A stretch of 10,095 nt of DNA from SZUA-521 sp041738285. GTDB lineage: Bacteria; Pseudomonadota; Gammaproteobacteria; Pseudomonadales; Azotimanducaceae. The stretch is from positions 1 to 10,095 of the forward strand of contig JBGSQB010000121.1 of NCBI GenBank assembly GCA_041738285.1, read 5' to 3'. Positions 1-6,859 of this stretch are shown piece by piece. The notes under the pieces were generated by a model. That model was not told the DNA's origin. It ran no database searches and saw only the letters and a list, made by a program, of their open reading frames with translations. Within the stretch, counting starts at the first letter, position 1. Each line of letters opens with the position of its first letter. Both the position numbers and the translations under genes were made by a program.

Positions 1-690
1 CAGGCCGAGCAAGGCGTCGACCTCATCAAGGTCATGGCGACCGGCGGCAGCATGACCCCGGGTTCGCGCCCCCGCGACAGTCAGTTCGATGCGCAGACAC
101 TGGCCGCGATCGTGGCCGATGCAAACTCCAGGGGATATGACGTGGCGGCGCACTGCCACGGCACCCAAGGCATCGGCTTTGCGGTGGCCGCCGGGGTTGC
201 CACCATCGAGCATTGTTCCTGGGTATCGGATGCCGGGTGGGGTGCTGGCTACGATCCGGCGATTGCCGCGATGCTGGCAAAGGCGGGCGTATGGGTGTCG
301 CCTACGGTGAACGCCGGCTGGGCGCGATACCTTGGCCGGGGCGACGACTTCGAGACCCGGGTGAAAGGCAACTTCACGGCCATGCGCGAAGCGGGGGTGC
401 GCTTCATCGCTTCGACGGACGCAGGCATCCCCAACGTGCGCCATCCGGAACTCGCCAAGGCGCTACCGGTGTTTGCCAACTTCGCGGGCCTTTCGCCCGT
501 GCAGACGCTGCGTGCAGCAACCTCGGACTGCGCGCGCGCGATCGGGCTTGGCGCAACGACCGGTTCGATCGCGATCGGTCTCGCTGCTGACATGGTACTC
601 GTCGAAGGTGACCCGCTGACCGACTTGTCGTGTCTGTCGAGACCGGTGGCGGTGATGGCGCGGGGCGAGTGGGTGGTGCCTCTGCCGTGA
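1..690 (+). CDS. Metal-dependent amidohydrolase, C-terminal part (5' end outside window)
   Basis: The frame is open from base 1 to the TGA at 688-690, so this is the last 229 residues of a longer protein; family members are usually about 400-450 residues. Visible residues, numbered from the first complete codon, fit the imidazolonepropionase/prolidase-like amidohydrolase group. They include Lys10 in an 'IKVMATGG' strand (often the carboxylated, metal-bridging lysine), an HCH pair at 51-53 and His71 in 'IEHCSW' (metal-ligand candidates), and Asp140 in 'ASTDAG' (catalytic Asp). The tail 'GSIAIGLAADMVLVEGDPL' is the typical return to the small beta-sandwich domain. It probably hydrolyses a cyclic amide, a peptide-like bond or a similar C-N bond in the cytoplasm; the substrate cannot be told. 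The first ATG in the window (34) is internal, not the start. It runs towards the minus-strand cyclic-di-GMP operon and does not belong to it. Confidence 0.87.
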   Translation, partial: QAEQGVDLIKVMATGGSMTPGSRPRDSQFDAQTLAAIVADANSRGYDVAAHCHGTQGIGFAVAAGVATIEHCSWVSDAGWGAGYDPAIAAMLAKAGVWVSPTVNAGWARYLGRGDDFETRVKGNFTAMREAGVRFIASTDAGIPNVRHPELAKALPVFANFAGLSPVQTLRAATSDCARAIGLGATTGSIAIGLAADMVLVEGDPLTDLSCLSRPVAVMARGEWVVPLP

Positions 691-1052
691 ACACTGACCT
701 CTACGCGCTGCGACGATTTCGGTCGCGGCGCCCGCGATCAGGGGGACGGTTGCGCCGGCGCGGATGACGGGCTGTCGACATGCGCAGCCTCGGGTGCGGG
801 GTCTGACCCGATCATCGCGCGAGTGGAGGCGACCTGGCCGCTGGTCTGGCTGGGTACAGGACGCAACCAGCGCTCGATCAGCTGCCGCTCCGACGAGGTG
901 CCTGCCATGCTCCGTAACTGCTCTTCGAGGGTCATGCTGCCGGACGTTCCCATTGAGTTCCCGATTCGACGAATGAAGTCTGCAACCCCTCACCTGAACC
1001 GCACGTGAAAGGATGAGAAATTCGTGAGCCGCAGGCCATGGCGCGTGACATC
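691..1052. other. Intergenic stretch between convergent genes
   Basis: About 360 bp lie between the stop of the amidohydrolase and the stop of the EAL gene, which face each other. I see no tRNA or other RNA gene, no tandem repeat and no convincing intrinsic terminator. A 5-bp inverted repeat (GCGAC at 710-714 with GTCGC at 722-726) has no T-tract. The only coding candidate is a 71-codon minus-strand ORF, listed separately. The remainder could be the remnant of a lost gene, but nothing recognisable is left. Confidence 0.5.
738..953 (-). CDS. Possible small hypothetical protein (71 aa)
   Basis: This ATG-started ORF fills most of an otherwise empty gap, and roughly 80% of its codons end in G or C, like the real genes here. 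A GGGA stretch lies six bases upstream of the ATG and could serve as a weak ribosome site. The first half is a likely amphipathic helix (around 'LEEQLRSMAGTSSERQLIE'). The last third is rich in Pro, Ala and Ser and looks disordered. No signal peptide, membrane segment or known motif is visible. It sits about 100 bp downstream of the EAL gene on the same strand, so it could be read through from that operon. In GC-rich DNA a chance ORF of this size is common, and I do not recognise a family; treat it as a candidate only. Confidence 0.28.
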   Translation of the reverse strand: MGTSGSMTLEEQLRSMAGTSSERQLIERWLRPVPSQTSGQVASTRAMIGSDPAPEAAHVDSPSSAPAQPSP

Positions 1053-2303
1053 TCAGTCGGTTGCACGGTTGGGGCCGAGCTTGCGTCCAAGCCAACTGCC
1101 GAAATCCGGGCCCGACATGGGCTTGGCGAGCCAGTAGCCCTGCAGGTAGTCGCAGCCGAGGTGTTGCAGGTGGTCGGCGGTCTCTTCGTCTTCGACGCCT
1201 TCCGCGACCACTTTGAGAGCGAAGTTGTGCGCCAGATCGATGATGCTCTTGACGATGCGGGCGTCGGCCGGCGATTTGCGCATGCGACTGACGAAGGATC
1301 GATCGATCTTCAGTTCATCCGCGGGAATGTCGCGAAAATGTGAAAACGAGGAGTAACCCGTACCGAAGTCGTCGATTGATACGCGTACGCCGCGTTCCCG
1401 CATCGCGGTGAGCAGGGCGAAAGCGTGGTCCCGATTGCGTGCGATACCCCCTTCGGTGACTTCGAGGGTGAGCCGACTCGGTGCGACGTCGAAGATCGCC
1501 AAGGCATCTCTGGTGACCTGGGATAGCTCTTCGCCATCGAGCAGGACGGGTGCGATGTTGACGGCGACGCCCACATCCTGCGGCCAGGTGCGACACTGGG
1601 CCAACGCGGCCTTGAGCACGAACCAGCTCAACGGGGCGATGAGCCCGGAGCGCTCCGCGCACGGAATGAACTGATCCGGCGGCACGATGCCGTGCTTGGC
1701 GGAGTGCCAACGGATGAGCGCTTCGGCGCCGACGATCGTGTGGTAGGCGGCGTGACACTTGGGTTGATGGAACAGAGTGAACTCACCTTCCGCCAGCGCT
1801 GATTCCATTTCCTGGCTGAACGCCCAGTCCATGCCTTCACCGAGCGCGGTCGAGCTGTCGGCCACAACCCACGCGCGACGCGATTGTTGTGCCTGACGCA
1901 ACGCCGACTCCGCGCGACGCAGCAGATCTTCCGCAGTGGCATTGCCCGCCATCACGAATCCGGCGTGTACGGACACCTTGACCTGGTCGTTGATGACCTC
2001 GATGGGGGTGTCGAACAAGCGTTCGAGCTTGTTGGCGGCAAGGGCGAGGTGCTGCTCGTTGGCGAGGCCATGGATGATCAGCACCATTTTGTGCGCGTCC
2101 ATCACCAGCAGAGCGTCATTGCGTCGCACCATGCTCTGCAGCCGATCCTTGAATTCCTCCAGCAGCAGTCCGGCACTCTCGTAGCCGATCAGTTCGTTGA
2201 TCTGTGCAAGACGGTCCAGGCGCACGAGGCACAGTGCCGCGACACCGTCTTTGGAAGCTGCGATGGCCGAGCGAACGTTTTCAATCAGCTCACGATGATC
2301 CAT
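1053..2303 (-). CDS. Degenerate GGDEF + EAL domain protein, probable cyclic-di-GMP phosphodiesterase
   Basis: A 416-residue cytoplasmic protein without signal peptide or membrane segments. Residues ~1-150 have the GGDEF fold pattern, but the signature loop reads M-D-A-H-K (68-72), so cyclase activity is not expected. Residues ~160-405 form an EAL domain with the usual catalytic and metal-binding positions in place: Glu194 in 'EAL', Asn249, Glu284 in 'LEVTE', Asp311-Asp312 in 'DDFGTGYSS', Lys332 in 'KIDRSF', Glu368 in 'AEGVED' and Gln388 in 'LQGYWLAKPM'. By family knowledge it should open cyclic-di-GMP to pGpG, with the degenerate GGDEF part as a possible GTP-sensing or dimerisation module. 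The frame extends to an ATG at 2375, but that overlaps the upstream gene by 64 bp; the ATG at 2303 leaves an 8-bp gap and was chosen. No clear Shine-Dalgarno precedes it, so translation is probably coupled to the HD-GYP gene. Confidence 0.9.
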   Translation of the reverse strand: MDHRELIENVRSAIAASKDGVAALCLVRLDRLAQINELIGYESAGLLLEEFKDRLQSMVRRNDALLVMDAHKMVLIIHGLANEQHLALAANKLERLFDTPIEVINDQVKVSVHAGFVMAGNATAEDLLRRAESALRQAQQSRRAWVVADSSTALGEGMDWAFSQEMESALAEGEFTLFHQPKCHAAYHTIVGAEALIRWHSAKHGIVPPDQFIPCAERSGLIAPLSWFVLKAALAQCRTWPQDVGVAVNIAPVLLDGEELSQVTRDALAIFDVAPSRLTLEVTEGGIARNRDHAFALLTAMRERGVRVSIDDFGTGYSSFSHFRDIPADELKIDRSFVSRMRKSPADARIVKSIIDLAHNFALKVVAEGVEDEETADHLQHLGCDYLQGYWLAKPMSGPDFGSWLGRKLGPNRATD

Positions 2304-2311
2304 GGCCCGGG

Positions 2312-3520
2312 CTACAGATAGAACTCTTCGGCATCGACGCCGTGAGAGCCTGGCGCCAGTTCTTTGGCGATCCACAGGGGCGCGGTTCGTCCGGGTGCGG
2401 TCTCGAGCGGCAGCAGATCGATCACCTGAAAGTTCGCGCAGCGCCGTTTGGCACTGTCGAGGACCACCATCACTTTGGGTTTCAATCTCCGGCTGGGGTT
2501 CTGCGCGACCACGATAGCCACTTCGCCGGTGTTGAGTTCGACCAGCGAGCCGGTTGGAAACAGGCCAACCGCCTGCATGAACTGCTCGACCAGTTCGCCT
2601 TGAAACTTCACGTTCTTGAGGTCTGCCAGCTCCTGCATCGCCTCGAATGATGAGCGCGCTTCGGCGTAGGGCCGCGGCGTGATCATGGCATCGTAGGAAT
2701 CGGCGAGACCGGCGATTCGGGCCAGCAAGGGGATCGCCGTGCCCTGCAAGCCTTTCGGATAGCCGGAGCCGTCATGCCGCTCGTGGTGGCTGGCAATGAC
2801 GCTCAGTACCTCGGGGGTGACGGAAGCTTTCTGCACGATCCTGATCGAGTGGTCGACGTGAGCGCGAACGACTTCCATCTCGTCATCGTTGAGACGCGAG
2901 GGTTTTGCGAGCAGCTCCGGTGAGACGTCGATCTTGCCGACATCGGTCAACGCAGCGCCGAGCGCGAGCGGTTGGAGCGTCGTCTTGTCGAGTCCGAGCT
3001 GGCGGCCGAGGATTGCCGCCCATACCGCCGTCGACAGACAGTGGCTGTAAGTGTAGTCATCCTTCTTTTTGATGCGCACGAGTGCGGCGAGCGCGTCGCG
3101 ATTACGAAGCACGCTGTCGATCAGCGGATTGATGGCTTTGGCGACCGCGACGACATCGAGCGGCGAACCCTTCTTCAACCGGTCGAACACCTTCGAAATC
3201 GTCGTGTTCGCGCTCTCGTAGTCGACCTCTATGGTGATGAACTCGTCCTTCATCGCCACCGAATCGGTGTACGTCTTGCGGCGCGCTTGCGCAGTGCGCG
3301 CATGGCGTGGTTGCGGCGCCACCGGCTTCATGCGACGCGGGTCGACGTACACGTAGTCGCAATACTCGGCCAGCGAGTCGATGTCTGCGGGCGACTGGAC
3401 GTAGAAGCCCTGCAGCGCGAAGGGCGTTTCGAGCCAGGGTCGGTCGAGCTGGGCCACGTACATGCCGAGTTCGAGCCTCCCGACCGCGACTTCAATCAGG
3501 TTGGATTGCGACGTGTGCAT
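2312..3520 (-). CDS. DUF3391 + HD-GYP domain protein with altered HD motif (Thr-Asp)
   Basis: A 402-residue soluble protein. Residues ~5-65 match the DUF3391 module ('LGMYVAQLDRPWLETPF' and 'LQGFYV' are typical). Residues ~135-315 are an HD-GYP domain: His160, an 'LTDVGK' segment at 191-196, His221, 'HHERHDGSGYP' at 245-255, and 'LADSYDAMITPRPY' at 272-285. HD-GYP enzymes hydrolyse cyclic-di-GMP using two or three metals. Here the His of the HD pair is Thr192, although Asp193, Lys196 and the other His ligands remain, so activity may be reduced, altered or lost. The C-terminal ~80 residues ('GSLVELNTGEVAIVV') resemble the small beta domain that often ends this family. The frame can extend to a TTG at 3568 (418 aa); I prefer the ATG at 3520 because DUF3391 begins just after it. 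Neither start has a strong ribosome site. It is first in an operon with the EAL gene. Confidence 0.9.
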   Translation of the reverse strand: MHTSQSNLIEVAVGRLELGMYVAQLDRPWLETPFALQGFYVQSPADIDSLAEYCDYVYVDPRRMKPVAPQPRHARTAQARRKTYTDSVAMKDEFITIEVDYESANTTISKVFDRLKKGSPLDVVAVAKAINPLIDSVLRNRDALAALVRIKKKDDYTYSHCLSTAVWAAILGRQLGLDKTTLQPLALGAALTDVGKIDVSPELLAKPSRLNDDEMEVVRAHVDHSIRIVQKASVTPEVLSVIASHHERHDGSGYPKGLQGTAIPLLARIAGLADSYDAMITPRPYAEARSSFEAMQELADLKNVKFQGELVEQFMQAVGLFPTGSLVELNTGEVAIVVAQNPSRRLKPKVMVVLDSAKRRCANFQVIDLLPLETAPGRTAPLWIAKELAPGSHGVDAEEFYL

Positions 3521-3626
3521 CTGCCAAGAATATTCGCAAGGCACAAGATATGCTGGGTCGACCGACAACGGCCGACTCGTCCTGGCTTAAGATTGTGACA
3601 GGGGCGACGGTTCCCAGGAGACATCG
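3521..3626. promoter_or_regulatory. Divergent control region for the HD-GYP operon and the diiron/ABC1 operon
   Basis: This 106-bp stretch separates two oppositely transcribed operons and must carry at least part of both promoters. Rightward, TAAGAT at 3588-3593 is a possible -10 box, without a convincing -35 at normal spacing. Leftward, the AT-rich part at about 3525-3555 includes a perfect 8-bp palindrome, GAATATTC (3528-3535), which could be an operator half or a -10 region. If the TTG at 3568 is used as the HD-GYP start, the region shrinks to under 60 bp. The assignments are by eye and tentative. Confidence 0.4.
3616..3620 (+). promoter_or_regulatory. Strong Shine-Dalgarno for the diiron protein
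   Basis: AGGAG ends six bases before the ATG at 3627. It fixes the start of the diiron gene and is one of the clearest ribosome sites in the window. Confidence 0.8.
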
Positions 3627-4685
3627 ATGGCGAAGCTGATCCATTCGTTCGACGAATTGATGACGGAAGACGCGTACGAGGCGCCTTTGGTGGCCGGTGG
3701 CGTGCGCTGCCACGGCGGCTACGTGGACGGATCGTACGTGTCACCGCGCGGCGCGGTGCGCAGACCTGCGATCGAAGCCTGGCGCGAGCAACTTGCGGCC
3801 GACAACGCACCGCTCATCTTCGTACCCGACAAGTATGTGCCGCCGAACTATCCGAGCTATCCCCAGGCCAAGTTCCTGCTGCAGCAAGGCGTCGTCGAGC
3901 CGGTGACGCGGGCATTGACCATCATTTCGATCGTCGAAGGCTTCGGCGCGCGCATTCGGGAAGTGAAAGTTCCAGACCTCGAGCGCGAAGTGAAGGGCGA
4001 CGTCAGCGCCACTGCGCTGGGACACCTTGCCAAGGGACTGTTCGAAGCGCATGCGCGGGATGAGGCGGGGCATCGCAGCGAAGGCGGTCACAAGCAGATG
4101 TGGGAGGCCGCACGCGACCTCGGACTGCGCAAGCCGCATGTCCCTGGAGACGTGTTGCTGCGACTGATGTCCGGCACGCTGCGCGGCGAACGGCGACGCC
4201 AGTTCCCAGCGGTGTCCGAAACGATGGAGAACATGATCACGATGATGGCCAACGTGCTGATCGTCGAGACGTTTGCCGACAACACATTCAAGTGGGCCGA
4301 GCAGCTCTTGGGGGACCCTGAAGTGTGCGCTGACGCCGAGCATGCCGCGCATATGGTGTCGTGCATCGCGCGCGACGAAGTGCCGCATGTCGACTATCTG
4401 AGCGTTGCCTTGTCCGAACTGCGCGCGCGCACATTGCTCGGCACGCACGGCGAAGAGATCAGCGGCGCCGACGTGGTGGACGGCATCTTTCGCAACCAGC
4501 TGCGTGGGATGGCGACCCAGCGGCCTCAGCAGAGCCGCGACCGGCTGCGTGAGGAGATTCACCAGGCGATCGACGACACGGCACGCGCTGCCGTGATTGC
4601 ACGCAAGTTCGAGGGCCTGGATGCCGGTTGGGTGTTCCCCCACGCTGATGACGAAGAACTCGACCTGTTGTTGACTGCTGCTTGA
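3627..4685 (+). CDS. Unrecognised diiron (ferritin-like) protein, possible oxygenase
   Basis: A 352-residue soluble protein whose family I do not recognise. It shows the repeated ligand pattern of a non-haem diiron four-helix bundle: Glu104 ('SIVEGFG'), Glu146 and His149 ('RDEAGH'), Glu214 ('LIVETFAD'), and Glu251 and His254 ('RDEVPH'). Each single Glu and its following ExxH motif lie 42 and 37 residues apart, close to the spacing in ferritin-like enzymes, and the two ExxH motifs share the frame RDExxH. A further His155 sits near the first site. Residues 1-80 are an N-terminal extension rich in Pro, Gly and Tyr, and residues ~270-352 are largely helical and acidic at the end. The length is well above COQ7 or bacterioferritin. 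From the fold one would expect O2-dependent hydroxylation, desaturation or oxidation, but the substrate is unknown. The ABC1-kinase gene begins one base after its stop, implying a joint function. Confidence 0.82.
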   Translation: MAKLIHSFDELMTEDAYEAPLVAGGVRCHGGYVDGSYVSPRGAVRRPAIEAWREQLAADNAPLIFVPDKYVPPNYPSYPQAKFLLQQGVVEPVTRALTIISIVEGFGARIREVKVPDLEREVKGDVSATALGHLAKGLFEAHARDEAGHRSEGGHKQMWEAARDLGLRKPHVPGDVLLRLMSGTLRGERRRQFPAVSETMENMITMMANVLIVETFADNTFKWAEQLLGDPEVCADAEHAAHMVSCIARDEVPHVDYLSVALSELRARTLLGTHGEEISGADVVDGIFRNQLRGMATQRPQQSRDRLREEIHQAIDDTARAAVIARKFEGLDAGWVFPHADDEELDLLLTAA

Positions 4686-4686
4686 A

Positions 4687-5982
4687 GTGACACCGCGCCG
4701 GCTCGTCGAACGGGCATACCGCAGTATTCGCATTGGTTGGACCGCGGCGTGTGTGTGGCTACGTTACAAGACGCCGCAGTGGTTCGATCGCTTGCGCGGT
4801 CGCGACCCGTCTCGGCGAGACATGTCCGCCATCCATCAGCGCAACGCAGACCATGTGTTCAACACAGCCGTTTCGCTGCGCGGCATGATGGTGAAAATGT
4901 GCCAGGTGATTGGCACACGCTCCGACGTGTTCCCGCCGCAATACGTGAAGACCCTGTCTCAGTGCCATGACCGGTTGCCGCCGCGCCCCTTCGATGTCAT
5001 TCGCATCGTCGTGGAGGAGGACTTCGGCAAGCCGCTGGATGAGGTCTTTGCGGAGTTCTCGCATGAGCCGGTTGCGTCTGCGTCGCTTGCTCAGGTGCAC
5101 CGTGCGCGCTTGCGTTCGGGGCGAGAAGTTGCGGTCAAGGTGCAGTACCCAGACATCGAGCACATCATGGGTACGGATCTTGCGGCATCGCGGCGGATCG
5201 CTGCGATCTATCAGCGGTTCGATTCGAACCCCATGGACTTTCTGCCGCTTTTGGACGAACTGCAGAAGCACCTGCGCATGGAGCTCGATTTCCGTCGCGA
5301 AGCGGCCAGCGCTGACCGCGTGCGCGGTTTCTTCAAGGACGATCCAACCGTTCGCATTCCGGAAATACTCCACGAACTGTCAACCAGACGGGTCATCACC
5401 ATGGAGTTCGTGACCGGCGTGAAGGTCAACGATGGCGATGGGTTTGCGGCGGCCGGCATCGATGCATCGGACCTGATGTTGCGATTGATGCGCATATTCA
5501 ATCGCATGATCCTGGCTTACGGTTTTTTCCATGCGGATCCCCATCCCGGTAACATCCTGGTGACGGCCAGCGAAGGTGGCAAGGCGAACTTCACGCTGCT
5601 CGACTTCGGTCTTGCGAAGGAGCTGCCTGAAGGCTTTGGGCTTGGGATCTTCGAGCTGATGTTCTCAATGATGACGTTCAACGAATCCGCCATGCTGCGT
5701 GCGTTCAAGGAACTCGGGTTCGACACCAAGACCGGATCGGAGGATACGCTGCTGATGATTGCCCGACGCATGATCGCGCGCTCGGACACCGGTGCGTTCC
5801 AGGGCGAGTTCACCGAAGACATGACCGACGAGATGTTCGAGGCAATCCGCGAAAATCCGGTCGTGAAAGTGCCAACAGATTTCGTGCTGGTTGCCCGTGC
5901 CTTTGCGCTGCTGTCTGGCATTGCCCACGGCCTCGGCCAGCGCGCCAATGCCCTCGATGCGATGGGGCCGACCGTCGCCTGA
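4687..5982 (+). CDS. ABC1/UbiB/AarF-family atypical kinase-like protein
   Basis: 431 residues starting at GTG 4687, one base after the stop of the diiron gene. No Shine-Dalgarno is visible, so translation is probably coupled. Family signatures in order: a KxGQ-like motif 'KMCQ' at 70-73, followed by 'GTRSDVFPPQYV'; the Ala-rich loop 'VASASLAQVH' at 129-138, replacing the usual Gly-rich loop; the ATP-site Lys151 in 'VAVKVQYP'; the ExD motif Glu199/Asp201; 'FHADPHPGN' at 281-289 with the catalytic Asp; and the metal-binding 'DFG' at 306-308. UbiB/COQ8 relatives are ATPases that support ubiquinone synthesis or lipid handling at membranes. This protein lacks the C-terminal transmembrane pair of E. 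coli UbiB and is about 115 residues shorter, so it is probably a paralogue rather than the housekeeping UbiB. The usual Gly of KxGQ is Cys72. The neighbouring diiron gene suggests an oxygen-dependent lipid or quinone step. Confidence 0.9.
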   Translation: MTPRRLVERAYRSIRIGWTAACVWLRYKTPQWFDRLRGRDPSRRDMSAIHQRNADHVFNTAVSLRGMMVKMCQVIGTRSDVFPPQYVKTLSQCHDRLPPRPFDVIRIVVEEDFGKPLDEVFAEFSHEPVASASLAQVHRARLRSGREVAVKVQYPDIEHIMGTDLAASRRIAAIYQRFDSNPMDFLPLLDELQKHLRMELDFRREAASADRVRGFFKDDPTVRIPEILHELSTRRVITMEFVTGVKVNDGDGFAAAGIDASDLMLRLMRIFNRMILAYGFFHADPHPGNILVTASEGGKANFTLLDFGLAKELPEGFGLGIFELMFSMMTFNESAMLRAFKELGFDTKTGSEDTLLMIARRMIARSDTGAFQGEFTEDMTDEMFEAIRENPVVKVPTDFVLVARAFALLSGIAHGLGQRANALDAMGPTVA

Positions 5983-6005
5983 TCGTGGAGGGACAGTTTA
6001 CTCGT

Positions 6006-6857
6006 TCAGGTTTCCCGGTTCGTCAGCAGGTGTCGTGCATGAAACTCGATGTGCTCACCGATGAACGAGGCGATGAAGTAGTAGCTGTGGTCGTATCCCG
6101 GGCACGATCGATAGTCGATGGGGTACGACGCAGCGTTTGCCGCATGGAGCAGCAGTTCGGGTTTCAGCTGGGTCGTCAGGAAGTCGTCCGCCTCGCCCTG
6201 GTGGATCAATATCGGTAGCTGTTGCGTTGCGGTGGCAATGAGCAGCGATGCATCGTGCGCTTTCCATTTGCTCGGCTCACGGCCGAGATAGCCGGTGAAT
6301 GCTTTCTCGCCCCAGGGACACCGGCTCGGTGAGCAGATCGGCGCAAATGCCGAGACCGAGCGGAAGCGATCCGGATGCTTCAACGCGATGGTGAGTGCGC
6401 CGTGGCCACCCATGGAATGCCCAGAGATCGACGCCGTTGCGCTCAACATCGGCAGGTGCGCGGCGAGCAGTGCCGGCAGTTCATCGGCGATGTAGTCGTA
6501 CATGCGGTAGTGGGTCGCAAACGGCGCCTGTGTTGCGTTGATGTAGAACCCCGCGCCGAGCCCAAAGTCGTACGCACCATTCGGATCATCCGCAACACCG
6601 TCGCCGCGTGGCGAGGTATCGGGTGCAATGAGGGCGATGCCATGCTCCGCGGCATATCGCTGTGCGCCTGCCTTGGTGGTGAAGTTCTCGTCGGTGCAGG
6701 TGAGGCCCGAGAGCCAGTACAGCACGGGCACCGGACGTTGCCGCGCCTGGGGCGGCAGGTACACCGACACGGTCATGTCGCACTTGAGTACCTTCGATGC
6801 GTGCCGATAGCGTCGCTGCTCACCTTCGAAGCAGCGGATTGAGGCAATCTGATCCAT
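6006..6857 (-). CDS. fghA: S-formylglutathione hydrolase (esterase D family)
   Basis: A full-length 283-residue cytosolic serine hydrolase. It splits S-formylglutathione into formate and glutathione (EC 3.1.2.12), the last step of glutathione-dependent formaldehyde removal. Landmarks: 'WLSGLTCTDENF' at 48-59, with the family's conserved Cys54; 'DTSPRGD' at 80-86; the nucleophile elbow 'GHSMGG' with Ser148; Asp224 in 'GEADDFL'; and His257 in 'YDHSYYF'. The family match is strong over the whole length. The ATG is preceded by AAGGG at a good distance, lying inside the end of the upstream dehalogenase-like gene, with a 2-bp gap between the genes. It is the last gene of a five-gene operon and ends 23 bp from the convergent ABC1-kinase gene. 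The usual partner, glutathione-dependent formaldehyde dehydrogenase, is not in the window. The symbol follows common use; frmB/yeiG-type naming would serve as well. Confidence 0.93.
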   Translation of the reverse strand: MDQIASIRCFEGEQRRYRHASKVLKCDMTVSVYLPPQARQRPVPVLYWLSGLTCTDENFTTKAGAQRYAAEHGIALIAPDTSPRGDGVADDPNGAYDFGLGAGFYINATQAPFATHYRMYDYIADELPALLAAHLPMLSATASISGHSMGGHGALTIALKHPDRFRSVSAFAPICSPSRCPWGEKAFTGYLGREPSKWKAHDASLLIATATQQLPILIHQGEADDFLTTQLKPELLLHAANAASYPIDYRSCPGYDHSYYFIASFIGEHIEFHARHLLTNRET

Positions 6858-6859
6858 GG

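Noticed and set aside
710..726. Inverted repeat GCGAC/GTCGC after the amidohydrolase as a terminator
   Set aside because: The stem is only five base pairs with no T-tract; such repeats occur by chance in GC-rich DNA.
463..1095. 210-codon minus-strand ORF spanning the amidohydrolase end and the gap
   Set aside because: It runs antisense through a confident amidohydrolase domain, is rich in Arg and His as shadow frames are, and shows no domain.
2972..3598. 208-codon plus-strand ORF opposite the HD-GYP gene
   Set aside because: It is antisense to a clear DUF3391-HD-GYP frame and has no motif of its own.
3741..4733. 330-codon minus-strand ORF opposite the diiron gene
   Set aside because: It is an antisense shadow favoured by high GC. 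The plus-strand frame has a strong ribosome site and diiron motifs, and couples to the ABC1 gene; the antisense product has no recognisable motif.
5983..6005. Bidirectional terminator between the convergent ABC1 and formylglutathione hydrolase genes
   Set aside because: The 23-bp gap has no stable hairpin or T-tract that I can see.
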